From an uncultured Hyphomicrobiales bacterium (GTDB lineage Bacteria; Pseudomonadota; Alphaproteobacteria; Rhizobiales; Beijerinckiaceae): a stretch of DNA of 64,000 nt. Each line of letters starts with the position of its first letter. The first letter of the stretch is position 1. The notes under the pieces are model-generated. The model was not told where the DNA came from, ran no database searches, and saw only the letters and a program-made list of their open reading frames with translations. Shown one piece after another: positions 17,078 through 26,453 of the stretch. The position numbers were made by a program, and so were the translations under genes. The stretch covers positions 53,406-117,405 of the forward strand of contig CAIZEI010000151.1 in NCBI GenBank assembly GCA_903931945.1, read 5' to 3'.

Positions 17078-18748
17078 TCACGCACTTTTCAACCGCCCCG
17101 CCATGGCGCCCGCCAGGCTGAGCAGCAAAAACGAGAGCGGACCCGCGAACGGCCATTTCGCAAACGGCGTCGCCGCCAGAGCCTTTGGCAGGGCGCCGTC
17201 GAGCACGCCTTCGGCGCCAAGCGGCAACGACGACAGCACTCGCCCATAAGGATCGACAATGGCGGAAATTCCCGTATTGGCGGCGCGAATCAGCGGCAAC
17301 CCTTCTTCGATGGCCCGCAACCGCGCCTGCGCGAAATGCTGATAGGGGCCGGATGAACGTCCGTACCAGCTATCCTCCGACACATTCAGCAGCAAACCCG
17401 GACGATCGACGGCAAGGCCATGGTCGGTCACTTCGCCTGGAAAGACCGCTTCGTAGCAGACGAGCCCCGACAATGCCGGCAGTCCGGGAATTGTCATGCG
17501 TTTGCCCGACGCGCCGGGCGTAAACCCGCCCGGAACGGGGACAAGATTGCGAAGCCCCATCCGTTCGAACCAGCCGCCCAAAGGCAAGTACTCGCCGAAG
17601 GGAACGAGATGCGTCTTGTCATATTGCGCGAAAATGCCGCGAGGCTGATCGATCGCCTCGATGGAATTGTAGAACGTCGGACGCTGGCCTTTCTCTCCCA
17701 CGCTCATGCGCGCGGCGCCGGTGAGCAGAATCGCTTTGGGTCCAAGGAACGACTGGATGCGCTGCATGGCGGACGCATCCCGTGAGAGGATGAAGGGAAA
17801 GGCGGATTCCGGCCAGATGAGATGCGTGACATCGGCAATTCCCGTTGACTGCGGCGATGTCGCGCGGTCGGACAGGCTGAGATAGCGGTCGAGGATTTTG
17901 TCCTTGTTTTCCGGTCGAAACTCGGGGCCTTCAGGAATGTTCGGCTGCATGATGCGCAGACGCGCGCCAGCAACATTTTCCACATGTCCGTGCGACAGAC
18001 GCAACGCGCCGTAAATCCCGATGCAGACCAGCGCTGCAAGACACAAGGCCGGGACGAGCGCAGGCGAACCGCAGCGCCCCGCCCGGCGGGCGTCGATCAA
18101 CAGGGCAGGCGCAGCAAAAATCACGACTGCAATAAAATTTAACCCGTAGAGTCCGAACAGGGAGGCGATCTGCGCCAGAGCAAGGTTGCCGCCGAGCGCC
18201 ATCCCCCATTCATTCCAGGGAAAGCCGGTCGCAACAAAGCCGCGCGCCCATTCGCTCGCGCCCAGCCCGAACGCGAGAGCCAGCAGCCTCGCCGCTCGCG
18301 GACTCCACAGCGCCCGCGCCAGCGCAAAACCAAACGCTGGAAAACAGGCCAGCACCGCCGGCAGACCCAGAACTGCGAGCGGGATCGCCCAGGCAAACTG
18401 GTCTGCATCGACCAGCATGGCGATACCGATCCACCACAGCCCCGCTGTGAAAAAGCCAAAGCCCAACCACCAGCCAGCGCCCGCCGCCTGACGCATTTCC
18501 GCGAACAAAACCCCCGCGCCGGCGGGGCCGCTCGCCGCAACGCCGTCAATGAGCCAGACGGCCGCCATCATCGGAAGCAACATGGCCGGGAAAAAATCGA
18601 CCGGCGCCAACGCCAGCGCGCCTGCGGCGCCGGCAAAAAAGGCGATGGCCCTGCGGCGCCATCCCGCAGACAGGATAATGAAATCGGCGGCCTTCCTGAA
18701 TGATCCGAAGGTCAAGTCGCGATCCTGATCCCATTTGATTCGATGCAT
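17078..18748 (-). CDS. lnt: Apolipoprotein N-acyltransferase
   Basis: Inner-membrane enzyme that adds the third acyl chain to lipoproteins. The 556-residue product has about six N-terminal membrane segments (35-235) followed by a periplasmic nitrilase-like domain. Catalytic Glu is in LIWPESAFPF, Lys in YDKTHLVPFGEYLPL and Cys in SGLVCYEAVFPGEV, with ANTGISAIVDPYGRV after. A last membrane helix ends the protein. Length is slightly above the usual 510-540. It precedes the XRE regulator and metK on the same strand. Confidence 0.94.
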   Translation of the reverse strand: MHRIKWDQDRDLTFGSFRKAADFIILSAGWRRRAIAFFAGAAGALALAPVDFFPAMLLPMMAAVWLIDGVAASGPAGAGVLFAEMRQAAGAGWWLGFGFFTAGLWWIGIAMLVDADQFAWAIPLAVLGLPAVLACFPAFGFALARALWSPRAARLLALAFGLGASEWARGFVATGFPWNEWGMALGGNLALAQIASLFGLYGLNFIAVVIFAAPALLIDARRAGRCGSPALVPALCLAALVCIGIYGALRLSHGHVENVAGARLRIMQPNIPEGPEFRPENKDKILDRYLSLSDRATSPQSTGIADVTHLIWPESAFPFILSRDASAMQRIQSFLGPKAILLTGAARMSVGEKGQRPTFYNSIEAIDQPRGIFAQYDKTHLVPFGEYLPLGGWFERMGLRNLVPVPGGFTPGASGKRMTIPGLPALSGLVCYEAVFPGEVTDHGLAVDRPGLLLNVSEDSWYGRSSGPYQHFAQARLRAIEEGLPLIRAANTGISAIVDPYGRVLSSLPLGAEGVLDGALPKALAATPFAKWPFAGPLSFLLLSLAGAMAGRLKSA

Positions 18749-18795
18749 TCCAGCATACAGGGGATCGCGGCGCCCGGACAGACTGACGATTGCCG

Positions 18796-19779
18796 TCAGC
18801 CCCTGACGCCGAGGCGCAGGCCGGGCGCCGGACGCTCCTGCAGGACCTCCCTGCGGAAACGGAACAGCGCAGCCGGTCGTCCGCCTGTGCCATGCGACAT
18901 TTCGCCTGTCGCCTCGACGACGGCAGCCGATTCCACCAGGCGCCGGAAATTCTGGGTGTGCAGACGCCGCCCCTGCAAGGCTTCTGCGACGCGTTGCAGC
19001 GCCGAAAGCGTGAAAACCTCCGGCATCAATTCGAAAATCACAGGGCGGTATTTCATTTTGGCGCGCAGACGACTGATCGCCGTCGCGAGAATTCGCCGGT
19101 GGTCATGCCGCATCGGGGCGCCGAGCGGCCCGGCCTCGTCAATCAGCGGGCTTGCGCGGCCATCCCGGCGCGCCTCCTCCACCAATCCGGCCTCATACAG
19201 CAACTGATAGCGGTCCAGCACGTTTTCATCTTCGAACCGGCCATTTTCGCCGCCAAACAGCAGCCGGATGCGCTCGCGCCGGCTGAGACCATAGGCGTTG
19301 GGGCGGTCAGGATCGCGCGCCGCCCATTTCCGCAAGGCCGGCAGTATCTTTTGCTCGATGAGCGCAGGCCGTTCGGCGCGCCAGTCCTCCCACGGGAAGA
19401 ACGCATACCAGGGACGGAATGAGGCGCCGGACGCCAGTTCTGCCGCCTCAACGCCCATGCGTGTCAGCGCGAGATAGCCAATCGACACAACATGCGGCTC
19501 GCGGTCGTCCGCGCGCGCCTGTCGCCCGCGATCGCCAAATGTGTAGAGTTGTTCGACATAGCCGAGCGGCGCGCCGGTCTGCTCGCTCACCCATTCGCGC
19601 AGGCCGATTTCAAAGGTCCGATGCGCCAGCGGGTCGAAGGGGCCAGAAGGCAGCGCAGCGGCGCGTTCGTTATGCGCGGCTTCCGCCACCAGAATCAGCG
19701 GTTCATCTGCGCGCACAGCGGCGATGGCGGCGGTGAGGCCGACTTCAACAGGAAAATGCGTGACAATCGAGTGAGTCAT
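18796..19779 (-). CDS. nadQ: NadQ-type (COG4111) NAD biosynthesis regulator
   Basis: A 327-residue protein with an N-terminal Nudix-like effector region (RTFEIGLREWVSEQTGAPLGYVEQLYTFGDRGR) and a C-terminal winged helix (about 240-300: YRPVIFELMPEVFTLSALQRVAEAL, LHTQNFRRLVE). This layout is that of the alphaproteobacterial NAD regulators. In relatives they repress nadABC. No nad genes are visible here, so the target would be elsewhere. I start at ATG 19779; a GTG at 19800 is in frame, and neither has a clear ribosome-binding site. It is divergent from the acyl-CoA dehydrogenase gene. Confidence 0.7.
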   Translation of the reverse strand: MTHSIVTHFPVEVGLTAAIAAVRADEPLILVAEAAHNERAAALPSGPFDPLAHRTFEIGLREWVSEQTGAPLGYVEQLYTFGDRGRQARADDREPHVVSIGYLALTRMGVEAAELASGASFRPWYAFFPWEDWRAERPALIEQKILPALRKWAARDPDRPNAYGLSRRERIRLLFGGENGRFEDENVLDRYQLLYEAGLVEEARRDGRASPLIDEAGPLGAPMRHDHRRILATAISRLRAKMKYRPVIFELMPEVFTLSALQRVAEALQGRRLHTQNFRRLVESAAVVEATGEMSHGTGGRPAALFRFRREVLQERPAPGLRLGVRG

Positions 19780-19921
19780 GGCCGGAATGTGTGTGACCAC
19801 AATCTTTTAGCATGATTCTGCCGGAAACAAGGCCGCAGGCGAGCGCTGTCGTACGGGTCGGCGCGCCCCTTGTCAGCCATAGCAACGGGCGTCATGGTCG
19901 CGACTGCCTTCGGAGGACGCC

Positions 19922-21136
19922 ATGGATTTTGCCTATTCGCCACGCGTTGACGCCTTGCGCGCGCAACTTAACGCGTTCATGTCGGTTCATGTCCTGCCCG
20001 TCAACGCTGCATTCCAGCACGCGCTTGAACAGGGGCGCTTTCCGATCGAAGCGCTGGAGCCCATCAAGGCGGCGGCAAAACGCGAGGGGTTGTGGAACCT
20101 GTTTCTGCCCGCCCTCCGCGACAATGAGCCGGGAACGCGGCTGAGCAATCTCGAATACGCGCCCCTCGCGGAAATCATGGGCCGCGTGTTCTGGGCGTCC
20201 GAAGCCTTCAACTGCAGCGCGCCCGATACCGGCAACATGGAAATCCTGCATATGTTCGCAACGCCCGAGCAGCGAACAAAATGGCTCGATCCGCTGCTGC
20301 ATGGCGAGATCCGATCCTGCATCGGCATTACCGAGCCTGATGTCGCCTCATCCGATCCCACCAACCTGCAAACCACCATTATTCGCGATGGCGATCATTA
20401 CGTCGTCAATGGACGCAAATGGTTCACCACAGGCGCGCTGCATCCGAATGTGAAATTCTGCATCGTCATGGGCCTGTCGGACACGCGCGCCGACGCCAAT
20501 CCGCACAACCGCCATTCGATGATCATCGTTCCGCTCGATACGCCTGGCGTCAGGGTGATCCGCAACCTGCCGATCATGCAGCATTTTGCGCCCGAAGGAC
20601 ATTGCGAAGTCGCTTACGAAAATGTCCGCGCGCCCGCCGCGAATATTCTGGGCGAGGAGGGAAAAGGCTTTGCGCTGGCGCAGGCGCGGCTCGGCCCCGG
20701 ACGCATTCATCATTGCATGCGCTCGATCGGGCAATGCGAGGTCGCGCTGGAGCTGATGTGCGCGCGCGCCATCGAACGCAAGGCGTTTGGCAAACATCTT
20801 TCGGAATACGCCAATATTCAGGACTGGATCGCAGAAAGCCGGATGGAGATCGATCAGGCCCGGCTCTATGTCCTGCGTGCGGCGGCGATGATGGACCTGC
20901 ATGGCAACAAGGCGGCGCGGACGGAAGTCTCGGCGATCAAGGTTGTGGTGTCGCGGATGCAGACACGGATTCTGGACCGGGCCATTCAGGTGTTCGGCGC
21001 GAAGGGTCTCACCAATGACACGCCGCTGGCGTTTTTCTGGACCTGGGGGCGCGCGCTGCGTTTTATTGACGGGCCGGACGAGGTTCACAATCGCGTTGTG
21101 GCGCGCGCCGAATTGCGCAAGCACAAGGAGCGGTAG
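19922..21136 (+). CDS. Acyl-CoA dehydrogenase family protein
   Basis: FAD-dependent acyl-CoA dehydrogenase, 404 residues, of the ACAD10/11-like branch. Motifs: CIGITEPDVASSDPTNLQT (flavin-binding), GRKWFTTGA, FAPEGHCEVAYENVRAPAANILG and the C-terminal QVFGAKGLTND. It likely oxidises a branched or hydroxylated acyl-CoA, but the exact chain is unknown. The ribosome-binding sequence GGAGGACGCC precedes ATG 19922. The SDR gene starts at the base after its stop, so the two form a unit, probably consecutive steps of one catabolic route. Confidence 0.9.
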   Translation: MDFAYSPRVDALRAQLNAFMSVHVLPVNAAFQHALEQGRFPIEALEPIKAAAKREGLWNLFLPALRDNEPGTRLSNLEYAPLAEIMGRVFWASEAFNCSAPDTGNMEILHMFATPEQRTKWLDPLLHGEIRSCIGITEPDVASSDPTNLQTTIIRDGDHYVVNGRKWFTTGALHPNVKFCIVMGLSDTRADANPHNRHSMIIVPLDTPGVRVIRNLPIMQHFAPEGHCEVAYENVRAPAANILGEEGKGFALAQARLGPGRIHHCMRSIGQCEVALELMCARAIERKAFGKHLSEYANIQDWIAESRMEIDQARLYVLRAAAMMDLHGNKAARTEVSAIKVVVSRMQTRILDRAIQVFGAKGLTNDTPLAFFWTWGRALRFIDGPDEVHNRVVARAELRKHKER

Positions 21137-21907
21137 ATGGATTTTGCGCCGCTCATCAAGGGAAAATCCGTTTTCATCACCGGCGCCTCGTCCGGCATTG
21201 GCGAACATCTCGCGCGTCTCTGCGCGCGCCTCGGCGCGAATGTCACGATTGCAGCGCGCCGCATTGAATCTCTACGCGAGATTCAACGCGAATTGATCGC
21301 CATGGGCGCAGCCGATACGCTCGCCCTCGAACTTGACGTCTCCGACGCCGCTTCCATCGAACCCGCCATCCGCGCGGCGCGCGAAAAATTCGGCACGCTC
21401 GACGTGGTTGTCAACAATGCCGGCATTGCGCCCGATGGCGCGGCCATGGATACGCCCATCGAGCGCTTCGATCAGGTGCTTGACATCAATCTGCGCGGCG
21501 CCTTTGCGGTCGCAACCGCCGCAGGCCGCATCTGGCGCGAGGACCAGCGCGGCGGGCGCCTCATCAATATCGCCTCCATTCTCGCGTTGCGACAGGCGGC
21601 GGGCGTCTCGCCCTACGCCATTTCAAAGGCGGGCGTAGCGCAAATGACCAAGCTGCTGGCGCTCGAATGGGCGCGCTATGGCGTTCGCGTCAACGCGCTG
21701 GCGCCCGGCTATATAGACACGCCCATGACTTCGGCATTTTTTGCCTCACCGCGCGGCGCCGAAATGCTGAAGCGCATTCCCATGCGGCGCATTGGCAGAT
21801 TGGAGGATATCGACGGGCCATTCCTGCTGCTGGCGAGCGAGGCTTCATCCTACATGACCGGCGCCATTATCCCCGTGGATGGAGGCCATCTCGTGAGTTC
21901 GCTGTAG
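21137..21907 (+). CDS. Short-chain dehydrogenase/reductase
   Basis: A classical SDR of 256 residues. NAD(P)-binding TGASSGIGEHLAR is near residues 15-27, NNAG follows near 90, catalytic Ser lies in INIASILAL, and Tyr-Lys in SPYAISKAG. The C-terminal PMRRIGRLEDIDGPFLLLASE is typical. It directly abuts the acyl-CoA dehydrogenase stop (TAG-ATG), with AAGGAGCGGTAG as ribosome-binding sequence, so translation is likely coupled. Probable substrate is a 3-hydroxyacyl-CoA or a related alcohol, inferred from the neighbour. Confidence 0.92.
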   Translation: MDFAPLIKGKSVFITGASSGIGEHLARLCARLGANVTIAARRIESLREIQRELIAMGAADTLALELDVSDAASIEPAIRAAREKFGTLDVVVNNAGIAPDGAAMDTPIERFDQVLDINLRGAFAVATAAGRIWREDQRGGRLINIASILALRQAAGVSPYAISKAGVAQMTKLLALEWARYGVRVNALAPGYIDTPMTSAFFASPRGAEMLKRIPMRRIGRLEDIDGPFLLLASEASSYMTGAIIPVDGGHLVSSL

Positions 21908-21956
21908 CGGGTTCGTGAAATCGTCGAGGACAATGCGTGTGAAGAAAAACTCAACT

Positions 21957-22113
21957 ATGCGTGAGGTCCTTCTCCCATGGCGAGAAGGTGGCGCGAAGCG
22001 CCGGATGAGCGGATTCGATCTCAGGGATTGCTGGACAAACTTGCGGAGATCGCAACCCCTCACCCCGCCGTTCCTCGTCGACCCTCTCCCTGTGGGAGAG
22101 GGTTTGCGCGCTC
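21957..22113. repeat. Long dispersed repeat, copy B
   Basis: About 155 bases bounded by CCTTCTCCC...GAGAAGG (21968-21987) and CCCTCTCCC...GGGAGAGGG (22082-22102). It is the reverse complement of the element at 9798-9950 with roughly a dozen differences. Its right end runs about 54 bases into the 3' end of the VOC-family gene on the minus strand, so it supplies that protein's last residues. Confidence 0.85.
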
Positions 22114-22614
22114 TTTCTTGAACCTCTGCCAGGCCGCAAGTTCGCCATGCGCCTCGCGCTTCTGCTTCTCGATAAAACCTGCGGGCTCTGTGCGCGTCGT
22201 CACTTCGAGGCGCAATCCATTGGGATCAAAAAAATAGATCGACTGAATGAACTCGTGATCGACGACGCCGATGACCTCGACTCCAGCCGCTTTCAGGCGC
22301 GCCTGCATCGCCTTCACATCGTCCATTGTCGGAACTTCCAGCGCCAGATGCTGAACCCATCGGGGCGTATTGGGCGAGGGTTTGGGCGTTTCTCCGGCGC
22401 CAAGATCGAAAAAGGCGATATAGGAGCCATCGCCCATTTCAAAAAACAGATGCAGATAGGGTCCGGGGTCGCCGGAGCTTGGCACAGAGGCGACCTTGAC
22501 GCAGCTGGTCATCGGCAACCCGAGAATATCCTCGTAGAAAGCGCGCGTTTCTTCTGCGTCCCGGCAAGGAAAAGCAAAATGAAACAATTTTTCGATTGTC
22601 CTTGGCGCGGCCAT
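22060..22614 (-). CDS. VOC-family (glyoxalase/dioxygenase fold) protein with repeat-encoded C-terminus
   Basis: A 184-residue vicinal-oxygen-chelate protein: FHFAFPCRDAEETRAFYEDILG at the N-terminus, HLALEVPTMDDVKAMQARL in the middle and FDPNGLRLEVTTRTEP near the end. The metal positions are His (HFAF), His (QHLALEV) and Glu (LEVTT). I start at ATG 22614, behind CCGGAGGACGTCG. The last residues, NPLPQGEGRRGTAG, are read from the dispersed repeat at 21957-22113, so the original stop was probably displaced. The reaction is unknown; relatives include glyoxalases, extradiol dioxygenases and resistance proteins. Confidence 0.82.
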   Translation of the reverse strand: MAAPRTIEKLFHFAFPCRDAEETRAFYEDILGLPMTSCVKVASVPSSGDPGPYLHLFFEMGDGSYIAFFDLGAGETPKPSPNTPRWVQHLALEVPTMDDVKAMQARLKAAGVEVIGVVDHEFIQSIYFFDPNGLRLEVTTRTEPAGFIEKQKREAHGELAAWQRFKKERANPLPQGEGRRGTAG

Positions 22615-22795
22615 CGACGTCCTCCGGATTTTCTTGCGCGAGGCTAGCAAGCCGACCGAAATATCGCAAATGGACGATCGTCCGTCACCCGGGACTGCAA
22701 CGCCGGATTTCTGAAATCGCGGCGCAAGCAAAGCTCAATCGACGCACTGGATTTGAAGGCCGACTTGGTCGCAGCGAACAGCTCGAAAGCCTGCC

Positions 22796-23374
22796 TCAGG
22801 GATGACGCTTTTCGGCCGACCTGACCATCGCCTCGATCGCCGGCAGCGTCTGTCCCACGATCACCGCGTAGCCGGCCCCGTTTAAATGATACTCGGTTTT
22901 TCCCGGTGTTGGAGCGGCCTCAACGTGCATGCTTGGCGGCATGCCGTCCCCCATTTTTTTGATCAGGTAGACCTGGACGCCGCGCCCGCGCAATTTGCGG
23001 ATGATTTCCTGCTGGTTGGCGGCGACATAGGATTGCGACAAATGATGCAGGACAATGTCATTAATGCCAACTTTCAGAACGACGATATCCGTCCCGGAAG
23101 GAACCGCGCTGTCGATCCGGGCAAGAACGCCTGCCGTCGTATCTCCATTGATTCCCTCGTTCGTCACCGTGACCTTATGGCCTCTGGCGCGCAGCGCCCT
23201 TTCGAGTTGCGCCGGATAGGCGTCGCTTTCCGAGACGCCCTTGCCGCGTATGCCGCTGTCGCCCAGAGCTACAATGCGAACGTCGGCGCTGGCCGGCGTC
23301 GCCAGCGCAATCGGGCTCCCTAAAATGAGCGCAAGGAATGTCGCGGTCGAAATTTTTGATTGAATTGCGTTCAT
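22796..23374 (-). CDS. Exported SGNH/GDSL-type esterase
   Basis: A 192-residue secreted hydrolase with a signal peptide (MNAIQSKISTATFLALILGSPIALATPASA). SGNH blocks: block I ALGDSGIRGKG with Ser, block II NEGINGDTT with Gly, block III KVGINDIVL with Asn, block V YHLNGAGYAVI with His. It resembles TesA-type arylesterase/lysophospholipase, but has GDSG where most have GDSL. It stands alone upstream of a gap of about 330 bases. The substrate is unknown. Confidence 0.85.
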   Translation of the reverse strand: MNAIQSKISTATFLALILGSPIALATPASADVRIVALGDSGIRGKGVSESDAYPAQLERALRARGHKVTVTNEGINGDTTAGVLARIDSAVPSGTDIVVLKVGINDIVLHHLSQSYVAANQQEIIRKLRGRGVQVYLIKKMGDGMPPSMHVEAAPTPGKTEYHLNGAGYAVIVGQTLPAIEAMVRSAEKRHP

Positions 23375-23702
23375 CTTTTCCCCCCCTCATGCGTCGCCGG
23401 CAGCGCCGGGTTTCGCTGGCAAGTCGCTGATTATCGCGCAGCGAACAGACGCTGGATACAATCACAACAGTATCGTTCACGCCAGAGGGAAGCACTGGAT
23501 ATCGATCCATCTCGCCCCAATGAAATCCGCGTCATGGCAAAACTGGCGTAACCGATGGGTTTGGACCGCTTGCCGCTTCCAAACGGGCCTCGCTGTCCCG
23601 TCGCTCCGGCGCAGGACTCTATTGGGTTCGGCAAGAGCGCTTGCGGACGGAATTTCCTGCACAGCAGGGCGAAACGAGCAAACGGGGACATCGCTGCAAC
23701 GC
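23375..23702. other. Intergenic stretch, no gene seen
   Basis: About 330 bases between the SGNH gene and the recN stop. Several short open frames cross it in both directions, but none has a ribosome-binding site or recognisable sequence. The SGNH promoter should lie near 23380-23450. I saw no RNA gene or repeat. Confidence 0.4.
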
Positions 23703-25376
23703 TTACGCGTCGCTGCCGGCGAGCAACCTGCCGGCGGCGGCGCGCGCTTCGGTCGTCACAACAGCGCCCGATAGCATCCGGGCGATTTCCTCCTGCCGCG
23801 CGTCTGACCGCAAGGGAGCGACTGTAGTCGCGACGCGCGCGCCATTGTCGGCAGCGTCCTTCGCGATGCGGAAATGCCCGAGCGCACGGGCGGCGACCTG
23901 CGGCGCATGGGTGACAGCCAGAACCTGAGCGCGGGCCGACAGGCGCGAAAGCCTTTGACCGATGGCGTCGGCAACGGCCCCGCCAACGCCGGTATCGATT
24001 TCATCGAAGACCAATGTCGGCGCTGTTCCGCGATCGGCCAGCGCGACTTTCAGCGCCAGCATGAAACGCGCGAGTTCGCCGCCGGAGGCGACTTTCATCA
24101 TGGCGCCGGGCCGCGTGCCCGGATTGGTCTGCACGACAAACTCCAGCCGGTCGATCCCGTCGGGTCCCGGCGCATCGGCGTCGCTGACTATCCGGGTGGA
24201 AAAAATGGCGCGCTCCAGTTTCAGCGGCGGCAGTTCGGCGTTGACAGCGGCATCGAGTTGTCGCGCGGCTTCGATGCGCGCTGCTGACAGCGCCGCAGCG
24301 GAGCGTTCGAGCGTTTGCCGGGCGGCGGCCAGCGCTTTGGTCAATGCGACAAGCCCCGCCTCGCCTGCATCGAGCGCCGCCAGATCGGCGGCGAATCTCT
24401 GCGCCAGCGCTGCAAGGTCGTCGACGGGCGTTGAATATTTTCGCGCAGCGCCCCGGAGCGCGAACAGGCGCTCTTCCACCCGCTCGAGCTCGCGCGGATC
24501 GAACCTGGCTTCGCGCAGCGATTGCTCGACGCTCTGGGCCGCATGTTCGAGCGCGTCAATGGCGGCGTCAAGCGCCTTGACGGGCGGTTCAATCAGCGCT
24601 GGCGCCTGCGCGGCGCGGCGCTCCAGCCGCCGCATCAGCCCGGACAACGCGGCGACAGGCGAATGCTCGCCGCCGAGCGCTTCATGCGCTTCACGCAATT
24701 CTCCCGTCACTTTTTCGGCCTGCATCATCGCCGCGCGCGTAATCGCCAGCGCTTCTTCCTCTTTGGGGCGCGGCGCGAGTTTCAACAATTCGGCATGCGC
24801 GTGCCGCAAATAATCGGCGTCCGTGCGGGCGCGGGCGATGCGCGCCTGCTCACGCTCGAGTTCCGCCTGAATGGCGCGCCAGTCCGCATGGGCGGCGCGA
24901 GTCCGGGCCAGCAGCTCGCCAAGGCCGCCAAACTGATCGACCAGAGCCCGGTGCATCGAGGGATCGACGAGCGCGCGGTCATCATGCTGGCCATGGATTT
25001 CAACAAGCGTGGCGCCGATGGCTTTCAGAGCCTGAACGCTCACAGGCTGGTCGTTGATAAAGGCGCGGGTGCGCCCGTCCGCCAGCTGGACGCGACGCAG
25101 GATCAGGCCGCCATCGCAATCGATATCGTGACTTTCTGCAAGCAAGGTCGCAGCATGGCCGGGCGGCGGATCGAATGCAGCCGTCACCTGTCCGCTCGCC
25201 TGCCCGGCGCGGACAAGCGAGCCATCGCCGCGCGCGCCCAGCGCCAGCGCAAACGCGTCCAGAAGAATGGATTTCCCGGCGCCGGTCTCGCCGGTGAGAA
25301 CGGTCAGGCCTGTTTCGAGACGCAAATCCAGCTGGTCGATCAGAACGATGTCGCGAATCGAAAGCTGCGCCAGCAT
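23703..25376 (-). CDS. recN: DNA repair protein RecN
   Basis: SMC-like ATPase that acts early in double-strand-break repair. The 557-residue product has the Walker A GETGAGKSILLDAFALALG at residues 30-48, a long central coiled coil (about 160-370), then the ABC signature region ASGGELARFMLALK, Walker B TLVFDEIDTGVGG and LAVTHAPQVAARA. Length is normal. It lies 13 bases downstream of bamD on the same strand, in the lpxC-bamD-recN order usual for the group. Confidence 0.96.
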   Translation of the reverse strand: MLAQLSIRDIVLIDQLDLRLETGLTVLTGETGAGKSILLDAFALALGARGDGSLVRAGQASGQVTAAFDPPPGHAATLLAESHDIDCDGGLILRRVQLADGRTRAFINDQPVSVQALKAIGATLVEIHGQHDDRALVDPSMHRALVDQFGGLGELLARTRAAHADWRAIQAELEREQARIARARTDADYLRHAHAELLKLAPRPKEEEALAITRAAMMQAEKVTGELREAHEALGGEHSPVAALSGLMRRLERRAAQAPALIEPPVKALDAAIDALEHAAQSVEQSLREARFDPRELERVEERLFALRGAARKYSTPVDDLAALAQRFAADLAALDAGEAGLVALTKALAAARQTLERSAAALSAARIEAARQLDAAVNAELPPLKLERAIFSTRIVSDADAPGPDGIDRLEFVVQTNPGTRPGAMMKVASGGELARFMLALKVALADRGTAPTLVFDEIDTGVGGAVADAIGQRLSRLSARAQVLAVTHAPQVAARALGHFRIAKDAADNGARVATTVAPLRSDARQEEIARMLSGAVVTTEARAAAGRLLAGSDA

Positions 25377-25389
25377 GTTCGCCTGCTGT

Positions 25390-26289
25390 TCAGCCGAGGC
25401 CGATCTTCCTGAAGGTTTTGGAAATCCAGGAGCCGGAATCCTCGTTTGGCGAAAAACCGCCCTTCTTCAGAAGATTATAGGCGTCCTGATACCATGGGCT
25501 GTCCGGGTAATTGTGCCCGAGAATGGCCGCCGCTGTTTCCGCTTCGCTTTCGATGCCAAGCGCCAGATAGGCTTCGGTCAGCCGGTAGAGCGCTTCCTCA
25601 ACGTGGCGCGTGGTCTGATATTTGGCGATCACCTCGCGAAAACGACCGATCGCTCCGGTGTAATTGTTGCGCCCAAGGTAATAACGGCCAACCGACAGTT
25701 CCTTGCCGCCAAGTTGATCGCGCAGAACGGTGATCTTGTATCTGGCGTCTTCGACATATTCGGATTTCGGAAAGCGTTCGACGAGTTGCTCGAACACGCG
25801 CAATCCCTTTTGCGACCGTTCCTGATCGCGCGTGATGTCAGGCACCTGATTGTAATAGGACATACCGGCCAGATACATCGCATAGGCCGTGTCGGGCGAA
25901 GACGGATAAAGACTGGTGTAACGATTGGCCGACGATATCGCGTCGTCGTACTGGCCGCCCTGGAAATAGGAATAGGTCGTCATCAGCAATCCCTTCCGCG
26001 CCTGTTGCGAAAACGGATATTGCTTGTCGAGTTCGGAGAATTTCTTGGCGGCGCCTTCAGCGTCCTTCTTTTCCAGACGCGCGAGGCCCTGATCGTAGAT
26101 GTTATCGGCTGACTCGTCCGGCAGAAGCTTCGTTTCATATTTCTCGCCGCTCCCGAAAGGATTGAGCCCTTCGAGCGTCGAGCAGGCCGCCATCGGCGAG
26201 GCCAACAACATGAGCGCAGCAACCCGGGCGGCGCGCGCAGGGCGCAGTGCAGCAATCTTGGCCATAAGCGCGGATTTCATATCGAACAT
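25390..26289 (-). CDS. bamD: Outer membrane assembly lipoprotein BamD
   Basis: Essential lipoprotein of the BAM complex that inserts beta-barrels into the outer membrane. The 299-residue product has a lipoprotein signal with lipobox LASPMAAC (Cys about residue 36), then tetratricopeptide repeats: YDQGLARLEKKDAEGAAKKF, YSYFQGGQYDDAIS, YAMYLAGMSYYNQV and YYLGRNNYTGAIGRF. The QVPDITRDQ loop is typical. It precedes recN by 13 bases and follows lpxC by about 160. Confidence 0.96.
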   Translation of the reverse strand: MFDMKSALMAKIAALRPARAARVAALMLLASPMAACSTLEGLNPFGSGEKYETKLLPDESADNIYDQGLARLEKKDAEGAAKKFSELDKQYPFSQQARKGLLMTTYSYFQGGQYDDAISSANRYTSLYPSSPDTAYAMYLAGMSYYNQVPDITRDQERSQKGLRVFEQLVERFPKSEYVEDARYKITVLRDQLGGKELSVGRYYLGRNNYTGAIGRFREVIAKYQTTRHVEEALYRLTEAYLALGIESEAETAAAILGHNYPDSPWYQDAYNLLKKGGFSPNEDSGSWISKTFRKIGLG

Positions 26290-26453
26290 TTCGCCGGACT
26301 CGCAGGAGTGAGTTACGCGCCCAACGGAAACCGGAGGTCACCATGCAGGCTTTAATGCTGTTTACCCTAAACAAAGGTAAAACGCCACCGGCGCCGCACA
26401 GGCCGCAAAGAAAGAGAGATTATGGCTAATGCAGGGCGGTCACGGGCGCCAGT

